A stretch of DNA of 64,000 nt from Panaeolus papilionaceus (GCA_015501605.1 JADNRZ010000006.1:2356001-2420000), one strand, 5' to 3'. Numbered from the stretch's first letter, positions 1 through 11,897 are shown. Numbers and translations: made by a program. Notes: generated by a model not told the origin, from the sequence alone.

Positions 1-1294
1 ACTACAAGGTTTGGAGGACCCTTATCCAACATAAACTATGGGTGCGTCGTCCTTTCAGCGTCCGTACTCCATTTAATGACCGACTGTGACGCTAGTCAAC
101 GAGCCCCATTGAATGGTCTGACCTCTTCCTGAATGGCTGTATTTGTTGGCTCTGTGAGGGTTTTTACATCCGTCGTTGTTGGAAGGTATAACGCGTCTGA
201 GTTTTCTCCAGCCTGATGCTAATCCTTCCTAGATGATGGACCGGAATCCCTGGATATTGCTCCCGTTATCCGTCCTGTCTATGCTGATTATGGGAGCAAA
301 CCTCTATCTCGTGAGTGCTGCGGGTCCCCGCCACTGGGATGACGGTTCTGATCCAAGACAGCCAGGCGGTAGCAATGGGAATCGCGTTTCGTTCCTTGGC
401 TGGCACAGACGATGTTAGTGTCTCCCTTACTTGATTTATGACGACTATAACTCAGCCTCGGTCATCTAGACCTTGACAGAAAGCCACTTTCTCCTGCCAT
501 CTGTTGGTCTATTGTTGTATCTGTCACCCAAAATATGCTTATTCTGAACATTCAGACGATCGTCGCGTTCTCGTTTTGGATATTTGCGTCACTCGTAATC
601 GAGACTGCAGTTACAGGTCTTTGTGAGTATTTCTTTCCTGGAGAACTTATCGTGTTTACGTTTACGAGTGTCGCCCATTTAGTGATGCTCTCACTCTGGA
701 GGTCAAGAACGGGGTTCAATGAAATTGACCAGACGGTGGTTAAAGTCATTCACATCACATGGGAGTCGGCGATTCTTCCCTCCATTTGCATGATCATCGC
801 TGTTGGGCTATACCACGCGGCACCAGTGAGTTTACTTGACCATCCCTTCGTTCCTTGTTACTGATTTGCGTTGTATGCAGCAAGTAGACGATCATCTCGT
901 GCTTTTCTTCGTGCTTCTCACTGGAAAATTCTATACCTTTGGGATGTTACGCACCTTGAATTCACGGGCAAAACTCAGACGTCGCATGCACTCCAAAGAT
1001 ATTGGAAGGGTGACTTTGGGCACATGGGAGCGTGAGCAGGAGGCGGCGCAGATGGACAGGCGGTTCTCTTTACCTGATTTGTCTCAGTCTGTTGATATCC
1101 ACTCCCGGTTTGAAGGGTTTGAACCTGTTGTGCTTCAGGTTCGTCGGCATTCCGTGATTATCTCTGTATACCAATCATTTACGTCCTCATTTACGGTCCC
1201 TTACAGCGCCCTCTATCAACACTCTCTATTCGCCATCGCTCCTCGGACGTTACCCAGTCATCCAATAATTCCCTCGTCGACTTCAATGAGATGA
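1..1294 (+). CDS. DUF6534-type integral membrane protein, 5' end outside the window
   Basis: This is the 3' part of a multi-pass membrane protein of the basidiomycete DUF6534 family, whose function is unknown. An exon ending near 187 (GFYIRRCWK) joins one starting at 233 (MMDRNPWILLPL), which holds a membrane helix. The exon near 540-830 has more helices and the family's SRTGFNEIDQ segment. The exon from about 881 continues QQVDDHLVLFFVLLTGK and then FGMLRTLNSRAKLRRR, the usual LNSR boundary between the last helix and the cytosolic tail. The tail is serine-rich and ends at 1294. The upstream exons with the first helices lie before base 1. The family assignment rests on the two conserved segments and the helix order. 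Exon ends are approximate. Confidence 0.72.
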
Positions 1295-1587
1295 TATGGG
1301 GTACAAGTACGCAGGTTGAGACAAATAGTCCATCCATCGACGCTCAGGAACGAGGTGCCTTCAGGTCAAGAATATTTTCAAATGGGCTCTCCCCTCTGTC
1401 GCAATCTCAGATCCAGGTTGACAGTCGGTAGATTCAATATTACTAAGACGCTTTTGTACAAGAAAACAAGAAAACAAACAATACACATTGAAAGTTCATG
1501 ATGTTCAATTCTTCAAGTGAGTCGATACGATCTCAGTAAGCTTTGGGTTCACCGAAGCCAATTCTCTTAACATGGTATCCTGTTCAT

Positions 1588-2762
1588 CTAGTTCAGCACG
1601 TCGGGTCGGAATAAGAAGCTGAAGGAACGTACCCAAATCTTATCGTGTACCGCTCTGCTTTCCTCGCTGATGGCGAAATCGCTGGACTCACAAACCTTCA
1701 TACTGGATATGTAGGCACCCCGCAAGCTCTCGGTGTCCTCGGGTGATCCCAGTGCCGCCCACACAAGCTGCCTGCTCCCTTCCTCCGCAGTACGCGCTAG
1801 GAGTTTTACGGCAAGCCAGTCAGCGACGAAACGCTGGATACCTGACAACTCTCTTCTGAGTGATGAAACACAGAACCCTGGATTGACGGAGTTGACGATG
1901 ATGGATTGATCTCTTAGGCGTTGGTTGAGGCCGCGCACGAAGAGGACGTTGAGGACTGCCAGTGTGGATGTGCCGTCAGTTGTATTGCTCTCTATTGTGA
2001 AATTATCCGCAATGCTTACGTTTGGTATCAAAGTATCGGTTTTTGATATCCTCCTTCGTAATGTTTTCCCCTTTGCCGAAGATGTGTATAGGATTGGGTG
2101 CGTCGAGAACATTAGGCGCGAGTTTAGCCCAGTAGTGAAGTTCGCTGGTGACGACAACGACTCGTGGGGAGACGTTGAATCGTTGAGCAGTGCGCGACAT
2201 GACTGGAAGGAGGAGGAGACAGAGAAGGTTCGTAGAGAGATTGTTGATTTGGAAGCTATCATTCAGATAACATTGAGTCAGGACATGAATTAAGAACCGT
2301 AATGAACGAGCTACTCACGCAGCTTCCCATCCATCAGACGTTACCTCGAGACTTGATGGTGAAACCCCAGCGTTGGCGACGAGGATGTCGAGCCTCTGCT
2401 CTGACTTCTCAAACCGTTCTGCAAAGGCGCTGACAGAGGAGAAGCTCTTGAGGTCGATGAGCGAGACCTCCATGGAGTTAAATCCAATTTCTCCTTTGAT
2501 CTCTGTTGCCAACAACCATTAATAGGGGACCTATCATATGGAGAACCGTCGTACTTTGTAGAGCGTCGTCTCCCCTCTTTTGATCCCTGCAAGCCAAGAT
2601 GAGCTTTCCTGGCTTCATCGACGCAAAGTGCTTTGCTGCCTCGAAGCCAATTCCTGTATTCGCACCGACTACGATGACAGTTTTGCCTGAGAGGTCTTCA
2701 TGAGGTGCCGCTGGGACTTTGGCTAATTGCTCTTTGAGAAACGCAACGATGGTGAGTTGCAT
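1588..2762 (-). CDS. Short-chain dehydrogenase/reductase 1 (retinol-dehydrogenase-like)
   Basis: This is a classical SDR that reduces or oxidises a carbonyl/alcohol with NAD(P)(H); the substrate is unknown. The start is the ATG at 2762 (MQLTIVAFLKEQ). Exon 1 carries the Rossmann motif GANTGIGFEAAKHFA after VIVV. The next exon has ILVANAGV, the NAG motif, and a later one has RVVVVTSELHYWA and then RYFDTK, giving the YxxxK catalytic pair. The last exon has NVLFVRGLNQRL and the VNPGF cofactor loop, then ends LFRPDVLN at 1588. Four or five exons are joined by short introns. It is a tandem paralogue of the gene at 3248-4456 with the same orientation and exon pattern. No disabling change was seen. 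Confidence 0.82.
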
Positions 2763-3247
2763 TAGTGATTACTGTTAAAGGGTGGGAAGGATGAAGGAAG
2801 GAGGTTTTGGGAATGAGCCATCGCTTCATTGTGCTTTTAACTGCCCGGCTTGTCGATGGCGTCACTGTCGACCCTGCTCGCCGGCTTTCAAAACGTCAGT
2901 CAAATGCCGCCGGCATGCGCCTTGATAGGCCCCTTCAAGTTCGCACGACATTGATGCCGCGACAACGCGTCATATTCTCCTGGACTCCGAGATTGCCAGG
3001 CGTTTGCGCTCGTGACGGCGAAGAAGCTGGCGTGCCACGACCGATTCGCAGTGTATTTACCCGGCACAATGTTTGATGCTAAGGATTCTTTAGTGGTGGG
3101 CAACCCCAAACACCACTGCTATCGATTGAATAGTGCTTATAATCAAGCTGACTACACAAATCTAGCTCATGCACTCCGATATGTACTAATCCTTTAGATA
3201 GGAAGATACAATTTGCGCTACCTTATTATTTACGCCCACCAGCTCCT
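2763..3247. other. Intergenic spacer between the two SDR genes
   Basis: About 485 bases. This holds the promoter side of SDR 1 and the 3' flank of SDR 2. I see no gene, repeat or RNA in it; the short open frames have no recognisable content. Confidence 0.5.
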
Positions 3248-4456
3248 TTAGCATGTCATTCTGAGGTTAATTGAAATCAGTGCTCGTTCGAGTGACAATG
3301 GCAAGGTAAAACCCACCCAAAAGTTATCTTGAAGAGTCCTCCCCTGTTCATTCACAATGAAATCGCTCGGTTCATAAATCTCCATGCTCGATACATACAC
3401 ACCACGCAACCTATCAGGGTCGTCTTTGGCACCAATTGATGCCCAGAGAAGCCGTCTACTCCCTTCCTCCGCAGTTCTTGCTAGGAGTCTGACGACGATC
3501 TGCTCTATGAAGAAGCGTCGCAGACCCGTAAACTCCTTCCTTATTGTTGTAGCGCATAGTCCCGGATTGACAGCACTTGCGATGATGGAGTGATTTCCTA
3601 GCCTCTCGTTGAGAGCTCGGACGAAAAGAATGTTCAAGACTATATTTAGCAACCCTCAGCTCCGAGTCCAACAACAGTTACACGATATTTGACAGGACTC
3701 ACGTTTCGAGTCAAAATATCGATTGGTGACGTCCTTCTGCGTGATATTCTCTTGTCTTCCAAATACTGCGACAGGATTAGGCGATTCTAGAACCTTGTTT
3801 GCTGGCTTAGAAAAGTAGTGGAGATCGCTCGTGACAACGACGACTCGGGGGGATGTTCTGTGCTGTTGTGATGTTTGTAACATGGTAGGGAGGAGGAGAA
3901 GGCAGAGGAGGTTCGTTGAGAGGTTGTTGACCTGGAAGCTGGATAAAAAATAATAAAATAAAATAGTTGAACGTCTTTGAAATTAAATCGAGGGACTTTG
4001 GTCTTGCCATGTCTCCCATCCATCAGCAGTTGTGGTGAGTTTGGTGAGTACAATTGCCGCGTTTGCGACGAGAATGTCGAGCTGGTTCTCCGTCCTCTCA
4101 AAACGGTCCACAAACGCGTTCACCGACTCAAAGCTTTCCAAGTCAATGATGGAAACCTCCACAGTCTTACATCCTGTCTCTTGCTTAATCTCTACTCTAA
4201 CTCAGCTTTCGTTCATGAATATGTCAAAGAAACTACTCCATGACTCACTCTGAAGCGCCTCATCACCCCTCGTCTGATCCCTGCACCCCAAAATGAGCTT
4301 CCCTGGACTCATGGACGCAAAATGCTTGGCTGTTTCGAAGCCGATACCTGTGTTCGCTCCTAGAACGATAATGGTTTTGCCAGAGAGATCTTCATGAGGT
4401 GCGGGTGGGACCGTGGCGCATTGTTCTTTGAGGAAATTGAAAAATGTGAGCTGCAT
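3248..4456 (-). CDS. Short-chain dehydrogenase/reductase 2 (tandem paralogue)
   Basis: This is a second SDR of the same subfamily, lying directly upstream of SDR 1 on the same strand. The start is the ATG at 4456 (MQLTFFNFLKEQ). The Rossmann motif is GANTGIGFETAKHFA. The later exon reads RVVVVTSDLHYFSKPA and then RYFDSK (YxxxK). The C-terminal exon has NILFVRALNERL, AVNPGLCATTIRKEF and VSSMEIYEPSDFIVNEQGRT before the stop at 3248. Introns fall at the same places as in SDR 1, so this is a tandem duplication. Both have the full set of SDR motifs, so both may be active. The substrate cannot be told from the sequence; retinol-dehydrogenase-like fungal SDRs act on many lipophilic carbonyls. Confidence 0.82.
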
Positions 4457-4769
4457 GAGTGGCGAGGTGAAGAGGTGGATCAAGGGAAAGCTCGGGTATC
4501 GATGAAGGCTTTTAGAAGACCAGTCGTAATAATCATGGGCGCAGCCGAGTACGCCAGGCATGCTGCGCTTCAGTCTAAGGGACGTGTGCGACTAAAACGA
4601 CCCACGTGTCATGAGTCCATGCCGCTGGTCTCATTCGATAATCATACCGATTGGCAGCACGGGGCGCAGAGGGTGGTAAACTGGTGGATAATATTCACAT
4701 AGCTAAGTACATACATCTTATATACTTTGAACAAGAAGAAAAATTAGGGTTGTCTAAGCATTCTAACTT

Positions 4770-5188
4770 ACAAGAGATTTACATGAAGAAGGTAATGGCC
4801 AAGAAATATCAACCGAAGAACCACTTCCGGAGTGTCAACTCGACCCACGTGCAACGTTCCCCATTGAAGCCACAGGACCCGGTCTGAAGACAGCTGTGAA
4901 GGATTGTCTTAGCCTGACTGGGGGCCTCGTAGGCGCCTGTTACTCACGCGATGGCGGAGGTCAGTGGACCGTCGGAGGTATAATCTCCACCAGTGGAGAT
5001 AACCCTGCCACCCTGGATCAGAATTGGCTAAAGGAGCTCGATCGGATTTTTGGGTATGGCTCGATCGAGGATGCGGTTACCGTTTCGAGGTCACAGTTAT
5101 TGGCGATTTGAACAGTGTGGCGCTCAGCTTTGGCACCTGCGATGGACGCAGCGAGAACATGGGTGAAGGCGGTCAGATTGAACCTCAT
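4770..5188 (-). pseudogene. Decayed copy of the secreted 'glycopeptide' gene
   Basis: On the minus strand an ATG at 5188 opens a signal peptide (MRFNLTAFTHVLAASIAGAK) followed by HTVQIANNCDLET. A GTAACC..TTTAG intron leads to PILIQGGRVISTGGDYTSDG, then a GTGAGT intron leads to CLQTGSCGFNGERCTWVELT. These match exons 1-3 of the intact gene at 5807-6579. After VELT the frame breaks: the expected segment is shortened, and SGSSVDIS resumes only in another frame. The last exons (the HAFSVPTGFG.. and ..CDGxGANC parts) are absent. Either a deletion plus frameshift or large 3' decay explains this. The splice sites of the first two introns are still usable, so the loss looks recent. Confidence 0.72.
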
Positions 5189-5806
5189 GTATTAATGATG
5201 TACTCGTTTGAATGCAAAAGAGGAATGAAAAGTTTGAGAATTTGTAAAGGTCGTTGGATGTAAATTCAACTTCGTAAAAAAAAAAATAGTAGCTAATAAC
5301 ACTCGTCCAGACGAGCTTCTATGCGTGGACTGCGAGATACTAACATTAAAATTTTCGGCTTCAAGGGGAACGCATGACTCGCGGGACCTAGATATCTCAG
5401 TATTTGAATCTATCCAAGGACTCAGATGACGAACGCTTGGGGTATCAACAATCGAATGTAGCACGCGAACAAATTTGCGGGGCTTTCGGCGTTGCAAAGT
5501 GGAACGACTGAGTGTCTGAAGCCGCAAAAGTCGCCCTGCAGAAGCGGACTACCATCCATGAGGGCAGAGATCGATGAATGGACAGTCGCGCTCGGAGGTT
5601 GCAGTCACGGAATTTCTAGCCGCTCCATATATACCTAGACCTTCGAGGTACCAGCTAGTTATCAGGACATTTAATTGAGTTGCTAAAATGAGCATATAAG
5701 AGGCACTACACAGTACTTGCGAGGAGTACTACTGAATAAGGAAGGTCAGCTCAACAGAAGGAGATAGACAGGTTGACCTGTATTACATCGTCACAAAACG
5801 TTAGCA

Positions 5807-6579
5807 TCACGGATTGCAAAACGACGCTGGTATGCTTACATCGTCGAGCTGGCATGCAATCAATTTGGCTTGATTATCAGTCGCGTCGACGTCGTGGATC
5901 GCGCTCGTGCACTCAGGAGTTGTGCCTTGGACATCAGTCAGTACTAGAAGGTTGTAATTAAGTGTTTTAGCTCACAATTGGCACCTCGCCCATCGCATCC
6001 ATTAAAGAACCTTTGTGAACGTCAGTGATGGTGTACACTCAGATATGATATTAAGAACGAACCCAAACCCAGTGGGAACGGAGAACGCGCGACTGTCAAA
6101 TTTGTGATGAGGATAAGTCATACGAAAACCCAATAGTCTGTGGACTCACGGGGAAATCAGAGAGAGGTCAACCAGGGAGCCACTGCCTGAGTCGGACTCG
6201 GGGTTGGCCAAAGTGAACTCAACTAGAGTGCACCCTTCACCGTTGGCACCACAGGAGCCCGTTTGAAGGAAGCTGATGAATGAAGGTCGAATAAGTCTCG
6301 CGTTGCTGAAGGGCACAGTGGATTGGAGTCTACTTACGCTAAAGCATTGAAAAGAGGTTCATTGGTGGTGAGATCAGCGCCTGACGAGAGAACGTTCCCG
6401 TTCTGAACGAGCATGGGCTTGTCAAACAAATGAATTATGGACCAAGTGAGTGAATAAAGGAGATGAGGCTATACCGTGCCTTGTCCACAGTTGTTGGCAA
6501 AGTGGACGGTATGGGTCTCTGCCTTGACGGCAACGACAGCGATGGCAAGAGCAGCGGCAAAGAACTTCAATGAGAACAT
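5807..6579 (-). CDS. Small secreted 'glycopeptide' family protein
   Basis: This is a secreted protein of a basidiomycete family usually annotated as glycopeptide; its role is unknown. Exon 1 runs 6579-6475 and encodes a signal peptide (MFSLKFFAAALAIAVVAVKA) and HTVHFANNCGQGT. Exon 2 (6417-6338) gives PMLVQNGNVLSSGADLTTNE. Exon 3 gives FLQTGSCGANGEGCTLVEF and ends at LISP. The next exon gives RAFSVPTGFG. The final parts give FFNGCDGRGAN and, after another intron, TTPECTSAIHDVDATDN and the end PASFCNP. The spliced product is about 165 residues with paired cysteines, as in the family. The fourth to sixth exons use less typical donors (GTTCGT, GTGAGC) but restore the family pattern exactly. A decayed sibling lies just downstream at 4770-5188. 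Confidence 0.78.
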
Positions 6580-6674
6580 GTTGATATTGGAGTGTCTAAA
6601 AAGCAAATGAAGTAAAGAGCTTCGATGAGGTTAAAGTGTGAGGATGATAAGTTTGACCAGCATATTGGGCCAGG

Positions 6675-6682
6675 CTTTATAG
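6675..6682 (-). promoter_or_regulatory. TATA box of the glycopeptide gene
   Basis: The minus strand reads CTATAAAG about 95 bases before the ATG at 6579, at the usual distance for a fungal TATA promoter. It is followed by an A-rich leader. Confidence 0.55.
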
Positions 6683-7199
6683 CATCTCATGCTAGTCTGT
6701 ATTACTTCGAGTCCAGAACAAAAACAATACAAGTAGGCGTCAAATGGCCGTAATTTACCAGAATATTATCGTGCGTTGTCGTGCATGCACTTGGTGACAT
6801 GATCTCTTCAAAAAATGCTCAGCTCTGATTGTCACAGGCAGTGTTAAAGAACCGTGTATCGACGACTTGCGATGTCATTTGATGGGGTGGCATTGAACAC
6901 CGTGAGACGCACGACAACTGCGTGTTAACCTTTTGGGGAGAAATGGCCGACTTTTAGGGAGCATTCATGATGCAAAAGTTGGTATCTAAAAATAGAGACA
7001 TCAGGCGCCGGTTGGGTTCTATCCGCAAGATTTCGAGCGAGACAGCGATGGCGTTCATGGCCGTTGAAACGCTGAGAGTACACAAGACGGTGTTCAAAGA
7101 GGATGACACAATTTGCTCCATCTTGCCACTCAGACTCACAAGCTCTTCAACACATCCCTCTGATATTGGTTTAGATGAGCACCTGTTCGAATTGACAAT

Positions 7200-7445
7200 T
7201 GCGAGGCTCAACTCACCCAAAAGCCATCATGAAGCGCCCTTCCTTCATCACTCACAACGAAATCACTCGGTTCATAAAGCTCCATGCTATACATACGCAC
7301 CATACGGCCCGTTAGGGTCAACGCCTTTCGCACTTGGTGATGTCCACCGAAGCGGTCTAATCTCTTCCTCTACAGTTCCAGCGCGAAGGGTGAATACGAC
7401 TTGATCTACCCAAGTGCTAATGGTTGACCCCATGTCATCGACTCC
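7200..7445 (-). pseudogene. Relic of a third SDR (C-terminal part only)
   Basis: The minus strand aligns base by base with the 3' end of SDR 2 (about 3290-3500). It encodes GTVEEEIRPLRWTSPSAKG, then after a frame break MELYEPSDFVVSDEGRALHD, matching TAEEGSRRLLWASIGAKD and MEIYEPSDFIVNEQGRT in SDR 2. The Rossmann and catalytic parts are missing and the frame is broken, so it cannot make an enzyme. It shows that this SDR family once had at least three local members. Confidence 0.75.
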
Positions 7446-7533
7446 CTTCACGGGCAGGCAAATCATTCGTATACACGTAGATAGTGAGAATATATAGTAG
7501 ACAGCGAGGATGCCTGGTACATATACAGTGCCT

Positions 7534-8540
7534 CTACACATTTGTCAACTCCTTGTTAAGAGGCACTTGAGATTGAGGCCCGTTTGCATCAATACCCCAC
7601 GCGCCCGGTTGCACTGGATGACCATACCCAACAGGCATCGTGGCTTGCCATGGAACCGGCTGCTGCATCACGAACGGTGGGTTTTGTGGCTCATTGATAC
7701 GCCGAATACGCGTATTCCAGATTGGTTGTCCGCGTTGCTGTTTAACTATGGCGTAGATTAACAAGCCAACGAAATGGATAAAGCCTAACATCGGAGCGAT
7801 AAGCGGAATGTTCAGATAAAAGGTGAAAACAGGCATACTGAGCACGAAAAGAGTGATCATTAGGTTCTGAATGATGTAAATTTCGTAGCAATATCCATCT
7901 GGTAAAACGGAACCATCGTTCAACGTGAGCGTAAACACTTTTGCAAAAAATGGTCATGAGCGCACCAGCAACGGATGTACAACGAAGATTGGGTAGGGGC
8001 CTATTGACATACCCATACTCATAAAACCATCCGTATAGCTGCAAGAACCTAAGTCTCGACTCCTTGAAGAATTTTTGGAGAAACTGTGCAGCAAGGATAG
8101 ACTCCGCTAGCCATAACACCCATAGGATACCTAGAAAGTCACCAGCATGCAAAATTAAACGAGCTGAAGAGAGAAAGGCGAGTGCGTACCCATCACTGTC
8201 AAGTCAAACATCACCGTGATTTTACCATTTAACCTTTAGATTTGTTGCCAATTGAGAGAATTGGACTCTGAGTCTGAGCATAAGCACGTACAGGGCAGGA
8301 ATTAATAGCATGGCGATTACGCCAGCGACAAGCCCGAGAATTTGGAAAGCATGGATGAATGGACCAGCACCAGGAATGACCGTAACGAATAAGTAGTGGG
8401 CAGTGAATCCAGTCGCTGGAAAATTGATGAGGAAGCACAAAGCTAATGATATTGAGATTCATTAGTCCTGTTGAATTCGAAAAACAGAAAAAATCCCGCT
8501 CACTGAGGATAATACTTCGCCAAATCTGAACGTGTCCCAT
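7534..8540 (-). CDS. Tetraspan membrane protein, copy A
   Basis: This is an uncharacterised four-helix membrane protein; three relatives (24.3, 26.4 and 42.4 kb) occur in the window. The start is the ATG at 8540 (MGHVQIWRSIIL). After an intron comes CFLINFPATGFTAHYLFVT, then helix 2 (ILGLVAGVIAMLLIPAL), a short exon (NGKITVMFDLTVM), helix 3 (GILWVLWLAESILAAQFL), a loop with RCTSVAG and GYCYEIYIIQNLMITLFVLS, and helix 4 (MLGFIHFVGLLIYAIVK). A proline-rich cytosolic tail begins RGQPIWNTRIRRINEP and ends NKELTNV at 7534. The exon structure is shared with the other copies. The topology resembles MARVEL/tetraspan proteins, but no family motif proves this. Confidence 0.7.
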
Positions 8541-9695
8541 GGCACGAGTGAGTTAAAGGGAAGGATGGGGACAAATTGAATGAAATGTCGTAAAGGGCCC
8601 TTATACGAGAAGCACGAGGGCTGCCAAGATATCTGGTTAGTTCTAACTCCCACTCCAATAAGAATGCCGGATAGAGATAACAACGTCATGGAACTGACCA
8701 GCAAGTAGACGATCCCTCGAACCTCGAGAGTCAAGGATGTATGAACGATCGCGAGAAAGGTTTTCATACAAAAATAAGACGCACGCACCACATCCTGCAA
8801 GTATCATCAGAATAGAAGCATAAGTATCATAGTCCTGCAGGTTGCAGCAACGTCGTGTTCTGTCGTTGTCAAGATGAGGTGACTCGCTCAGATGCCTATC
8901 ACCTAATTGTTCACAACAGATTCAGACGCTGTATTTTCCTATGTTACGCTGTCATAGTGCGGGAAAAATCGTGTTTTGGGTGATGTAGGAGAAGTATCCA
9001 TGCGAGGATACACACCTACAACTAAGATGACATCCAGGGATCGCCCCCATGACGGGCAGCAGCGAAGCCAACCTGTCGGTGTCAACGCAGATCAATCAGC
9101 CGCTAACTGCCGCATTTAGATAAGATAAAGGATGGATCAGTGATGCTGATTAGATGCGGCGATTGCCGTGGATGGACTTCAAGTCGTTTGCGAGGGTATC
9201 AGGGTAGGGTTGTACTGATACTGGGAAGGGTGGAAGTGGTTCTCATCGCCAAAATTCCGTGAATAGCGGGAAGCCTGCGCGTTGTCTCAATTGGAGCGCT
9301 GTGACCGAAGTCACTTAAAAGTAAACGCACCGTGAATACAGATGATCTATTCGCTTTCATTCGTGGATCTGAAATCAAATGTGCATGAAAGGTTATGAAA
9401 ATACGAACTATGTACTGCATACATGACTAGCTACAACAATAGTAAAATGAGAAAACAGACAGGATGAAGTGAGAGGTAGACTTATAGTATCGCCTTCTTG
9501 TTTGGTATGGATATCGATAAGAATGGAATGAAAGGTACAATGTAAAAATGACCGAGTGTGATATATGTACTACAAGGTGAATGCGTTCCGGAAGACTGAG
9601 ACTGAGGTGGGGAAAAAATAAAATAAAACATCATGAAGGGTGTGACGATGGATAAACACGAGCAAGCCCAAGGAGGATCTTCAAGATCGAAACTC
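8541..9695. other. Intergenic stretch without recognised gene
   Basis: This contains the promoter side of tetraspan copy A and the 3' flank of the next gene. A hydrophobic open frame at 8462-8800 on the minus strand runs into copy A, but it has no paralogue in the other copies and is probably chance. Nothing else is recognised. Confidence 0.4.
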
Positions 9696-10541
9696 TCAAT
9701 CATCGAAATCTCCATAATTATCGTCGCTAACGTCTGCGTCCCCAGAATCTGAGGACACCCAACGTTCTTCCTGATTCTCTGGGTCTCCATCGTAACCAAA
9801 TTCTTCGTCCGAGTCACCATATACCGTCGCGCTGCACGATGTATCCGCATCCTCCTCCTCGTCTGAGCTGCAATCTTCCACCTTGACGGCCTTATCGAAG
9901 TACTCTTCAAACGTTATAGGAAATCCAGTTGCGGACCCATCGGACTCAACGTGCTTCAATCGCAACCTCTCATACTCAGCGACGAGTATGAGATGTCCCA
10001 TTGTCGAGTGTCCAGCGCTTTCAGTGCGGGCGCTTACACTGTAGTGGCTGTCGGTTGACTCGGTGCCAGACAATGGAACCTTCTGAGATTTGGAATCACA
10101 TTCATTACCCTAAAGATGCGTCAAATTAATCCAAAAAACGTCCGAATAATCAGGGACCTCACCGACAATACGGAGTGGTTCCCCGAAGACAGGTTTTGAA
10201 GCCTTAACGACTCGAGCTGAGCCACCAGGGCGAGTTGAGCGAGTGAAGGACGACTACAGCCGGGAATATCTGGAGTCGAGGGGCCCCGTGTGTCTGTGGA
10301 TGAGGACCTATAGGATGAAGAGTGTTTGAACCAGCCTAAGGCTCTGTCTTCAGATGACTAGTAATGGCACGCCTGAGCCAACTCTGATAAAACAAAAAAG
10401 TACGTGAGTGCTTACAGATTCGAAGGCATGGGAAGCGGCGCTTCCCATTCTATAGCTCGTGTTTCTATCAGCAAAGTCTTCCAGAGATGAGTTACTGGAA
10501 GACCGAGTCGTAGAAGGCCAAGAATATTTGGAGAAAGACAT
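9696..10541 (-). CDS. Serine-rich, acidic-tailed hypothetical protein
   Basis: I do not recognise this protein. The ATG at 10541 opens MSFSKYSWPSTTRSSSNSS, a serine-rich N-terminus. Introns with GTAAGC and GTGAGG donors lead to an exon (about 10160-10358) with SLAQLALVAQLESLRLQN and then to the last exon starting at 10110 (GNECDSKSQK). The C-terminal 60 residues are very acidic, with SSDEEEDAD, DSDEEFG and a final DDNYGDFDD. All three exons keep one frame. The protein of about 230 residues has no signal peptide or membrane helix, so it is probably nuclear or cytosolic. Low complexity makes distant matches unreliable. Confidence 0.5.
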
Positions 10542-11022
10542 TTCGATGCGTAAACACTGCAACTACACAATGGGAGGATCGAAAACAATGCAAATCGAAG
10601 GGTGAACAGCAAAAGGGGTTTAAAAAGCACCTTATAAAAAGGGTTCCTTAAAAGGACAGAGAAAAGGGGGCAAAGGGATAAGTATACAACATAAAATAGT
10701 GGTTATGGTTATGGTCGTGGTCGAAGTGAGAGTTGAGTTGACGAAAAAGACAATGGTAGATTAAATAGCCGAATCAACAGGTCACAATCGGAGTGAGTGT
10801 GCCATCAATTTCAGCCACGGCCAGAATTGCCGCGCCACTCGATGCCTCTCCTATGTAATATAAGCAAGAATGGTGGAAGGCGTTATTTTTCACTCGTTTT
10901 GAAGGTGAATAATTGATAATGCGCCGTGATTTGAGGGTACAGTATACTAATGACAATCGATCCGGTCTCGAGCATGATCAACTCAAGTGTACATACAAGC
11001 AAGTGTTGGTAGAAGTAAATAA
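10542..11022. other. Intergenic stretch, nothing recognised
   Basis: About 480 bases of AT-rich, A-run-rich sequence between the serine-rich gene and the next relic. No convincing gene is seen. Confidence 0.4.
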
Positions 11023-11897
11023 TTATACGCAGAAAAGGGAATAAAAGTGGGACAACAGGAAGATAAAATGGCTTATACAGCTCTCCTTTGGGCGCGCGAA
11101 CTTGAGCAGATCTAAATAGGCCTCATCGTCACTGCTTAAAGGCGAATAACTAGAAATGAATTAATTACGATGATCGACGTGGGGCATATTTTTGAGCAGA
11201 GCGTACATACCCAACGAGCAAGAACCGTTAGGGGAGGTGATGGAGACAGCGTTCTGACAATCTTCGTCCCAATGAAATGAATATCAGATTCCCAGAATGT
11301 TCCCCCTGCGTCTCCCGCCGCACTATTGAGTGTGAGGATAGGAAAAATCCAATAGATCCCATTGGTGATCATCCCACGACGGGTTTGCTTCCTGGAGGAC
11401 AAACTACAATTCACGATTTAGCCGAGTTGGTAAGTTCGAGGCGGGAAAGCTCACCTTGCTATTTTTGCGCATGCATACATCTCGGCCACAGGTTGAGGGG
11501 TGTGGATTGAGACGCATCGCTTAGACTCGGTGTCAGGATAAGATTGGAGGGATGGTAAAGGAGGTGCTATCGATAGATGACCAAGTCTGCGATGGGGGCT
11601 ACATGAGGTGTCTACGGGGTATATATACCCATCGAGGGCGGCTGACAGAGGGTGACGGGTGGCTAACCCATAACCGATTCGTGCGATCCCAGTCGTCCTA
11701 GCCGTCGAGGCGTGCTTGACTGCAGTAGGAGGATCACCACGGAGAGGGTCGGACTCTACATGCTCGGACGACGGAAAAACATAAAGTGACGCACCAGCCC
11801 TTTCACAGGACGTGAATAACCCTTCCTCCCAGGACCCAACGAGCCTCACCCTAACCTCAACCGTCCACGCCACTGTCCACAACTCAGCAACCAGCAC
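11023..11897 (-). pseudogene. Diverged paralogue of the unknown gene at 56.5-57.8 kb
   Basis: Three stretches match the gene at 56537-57833 in the same order. PQPVAEMYACAKIAR (near 11455) matches PQALAEMYTCARITG. The exon at about 11230-11410 (RKQTRRGMITNG, PILTLNSAAGDAGGTFWESD) matches KQTIRGVVTNG and LILTLNSMEEDAGGEFWESN. The last exon (SYSPLSSDDEAYLDLL) matches SHSPLNGDDESYFDLL. The 5' part, with the helical N-terminus and the SAHSWVNPFLYR segment, is not found upstream, where the sequence turns C-rich. It is either a 5'-truncated pseudogene or a strongly diverged gene whose first exons I could not find. The tail after DLL is extended and unlike its sibling. Confidence 0.5.

Noticed and set aside
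8462..8800. Hydrophobic minus-strand frame upstream of tetraspan copy A
   Set aside because: It overlaps the start of copy A, no other copy has such an exon, and no splice links it.
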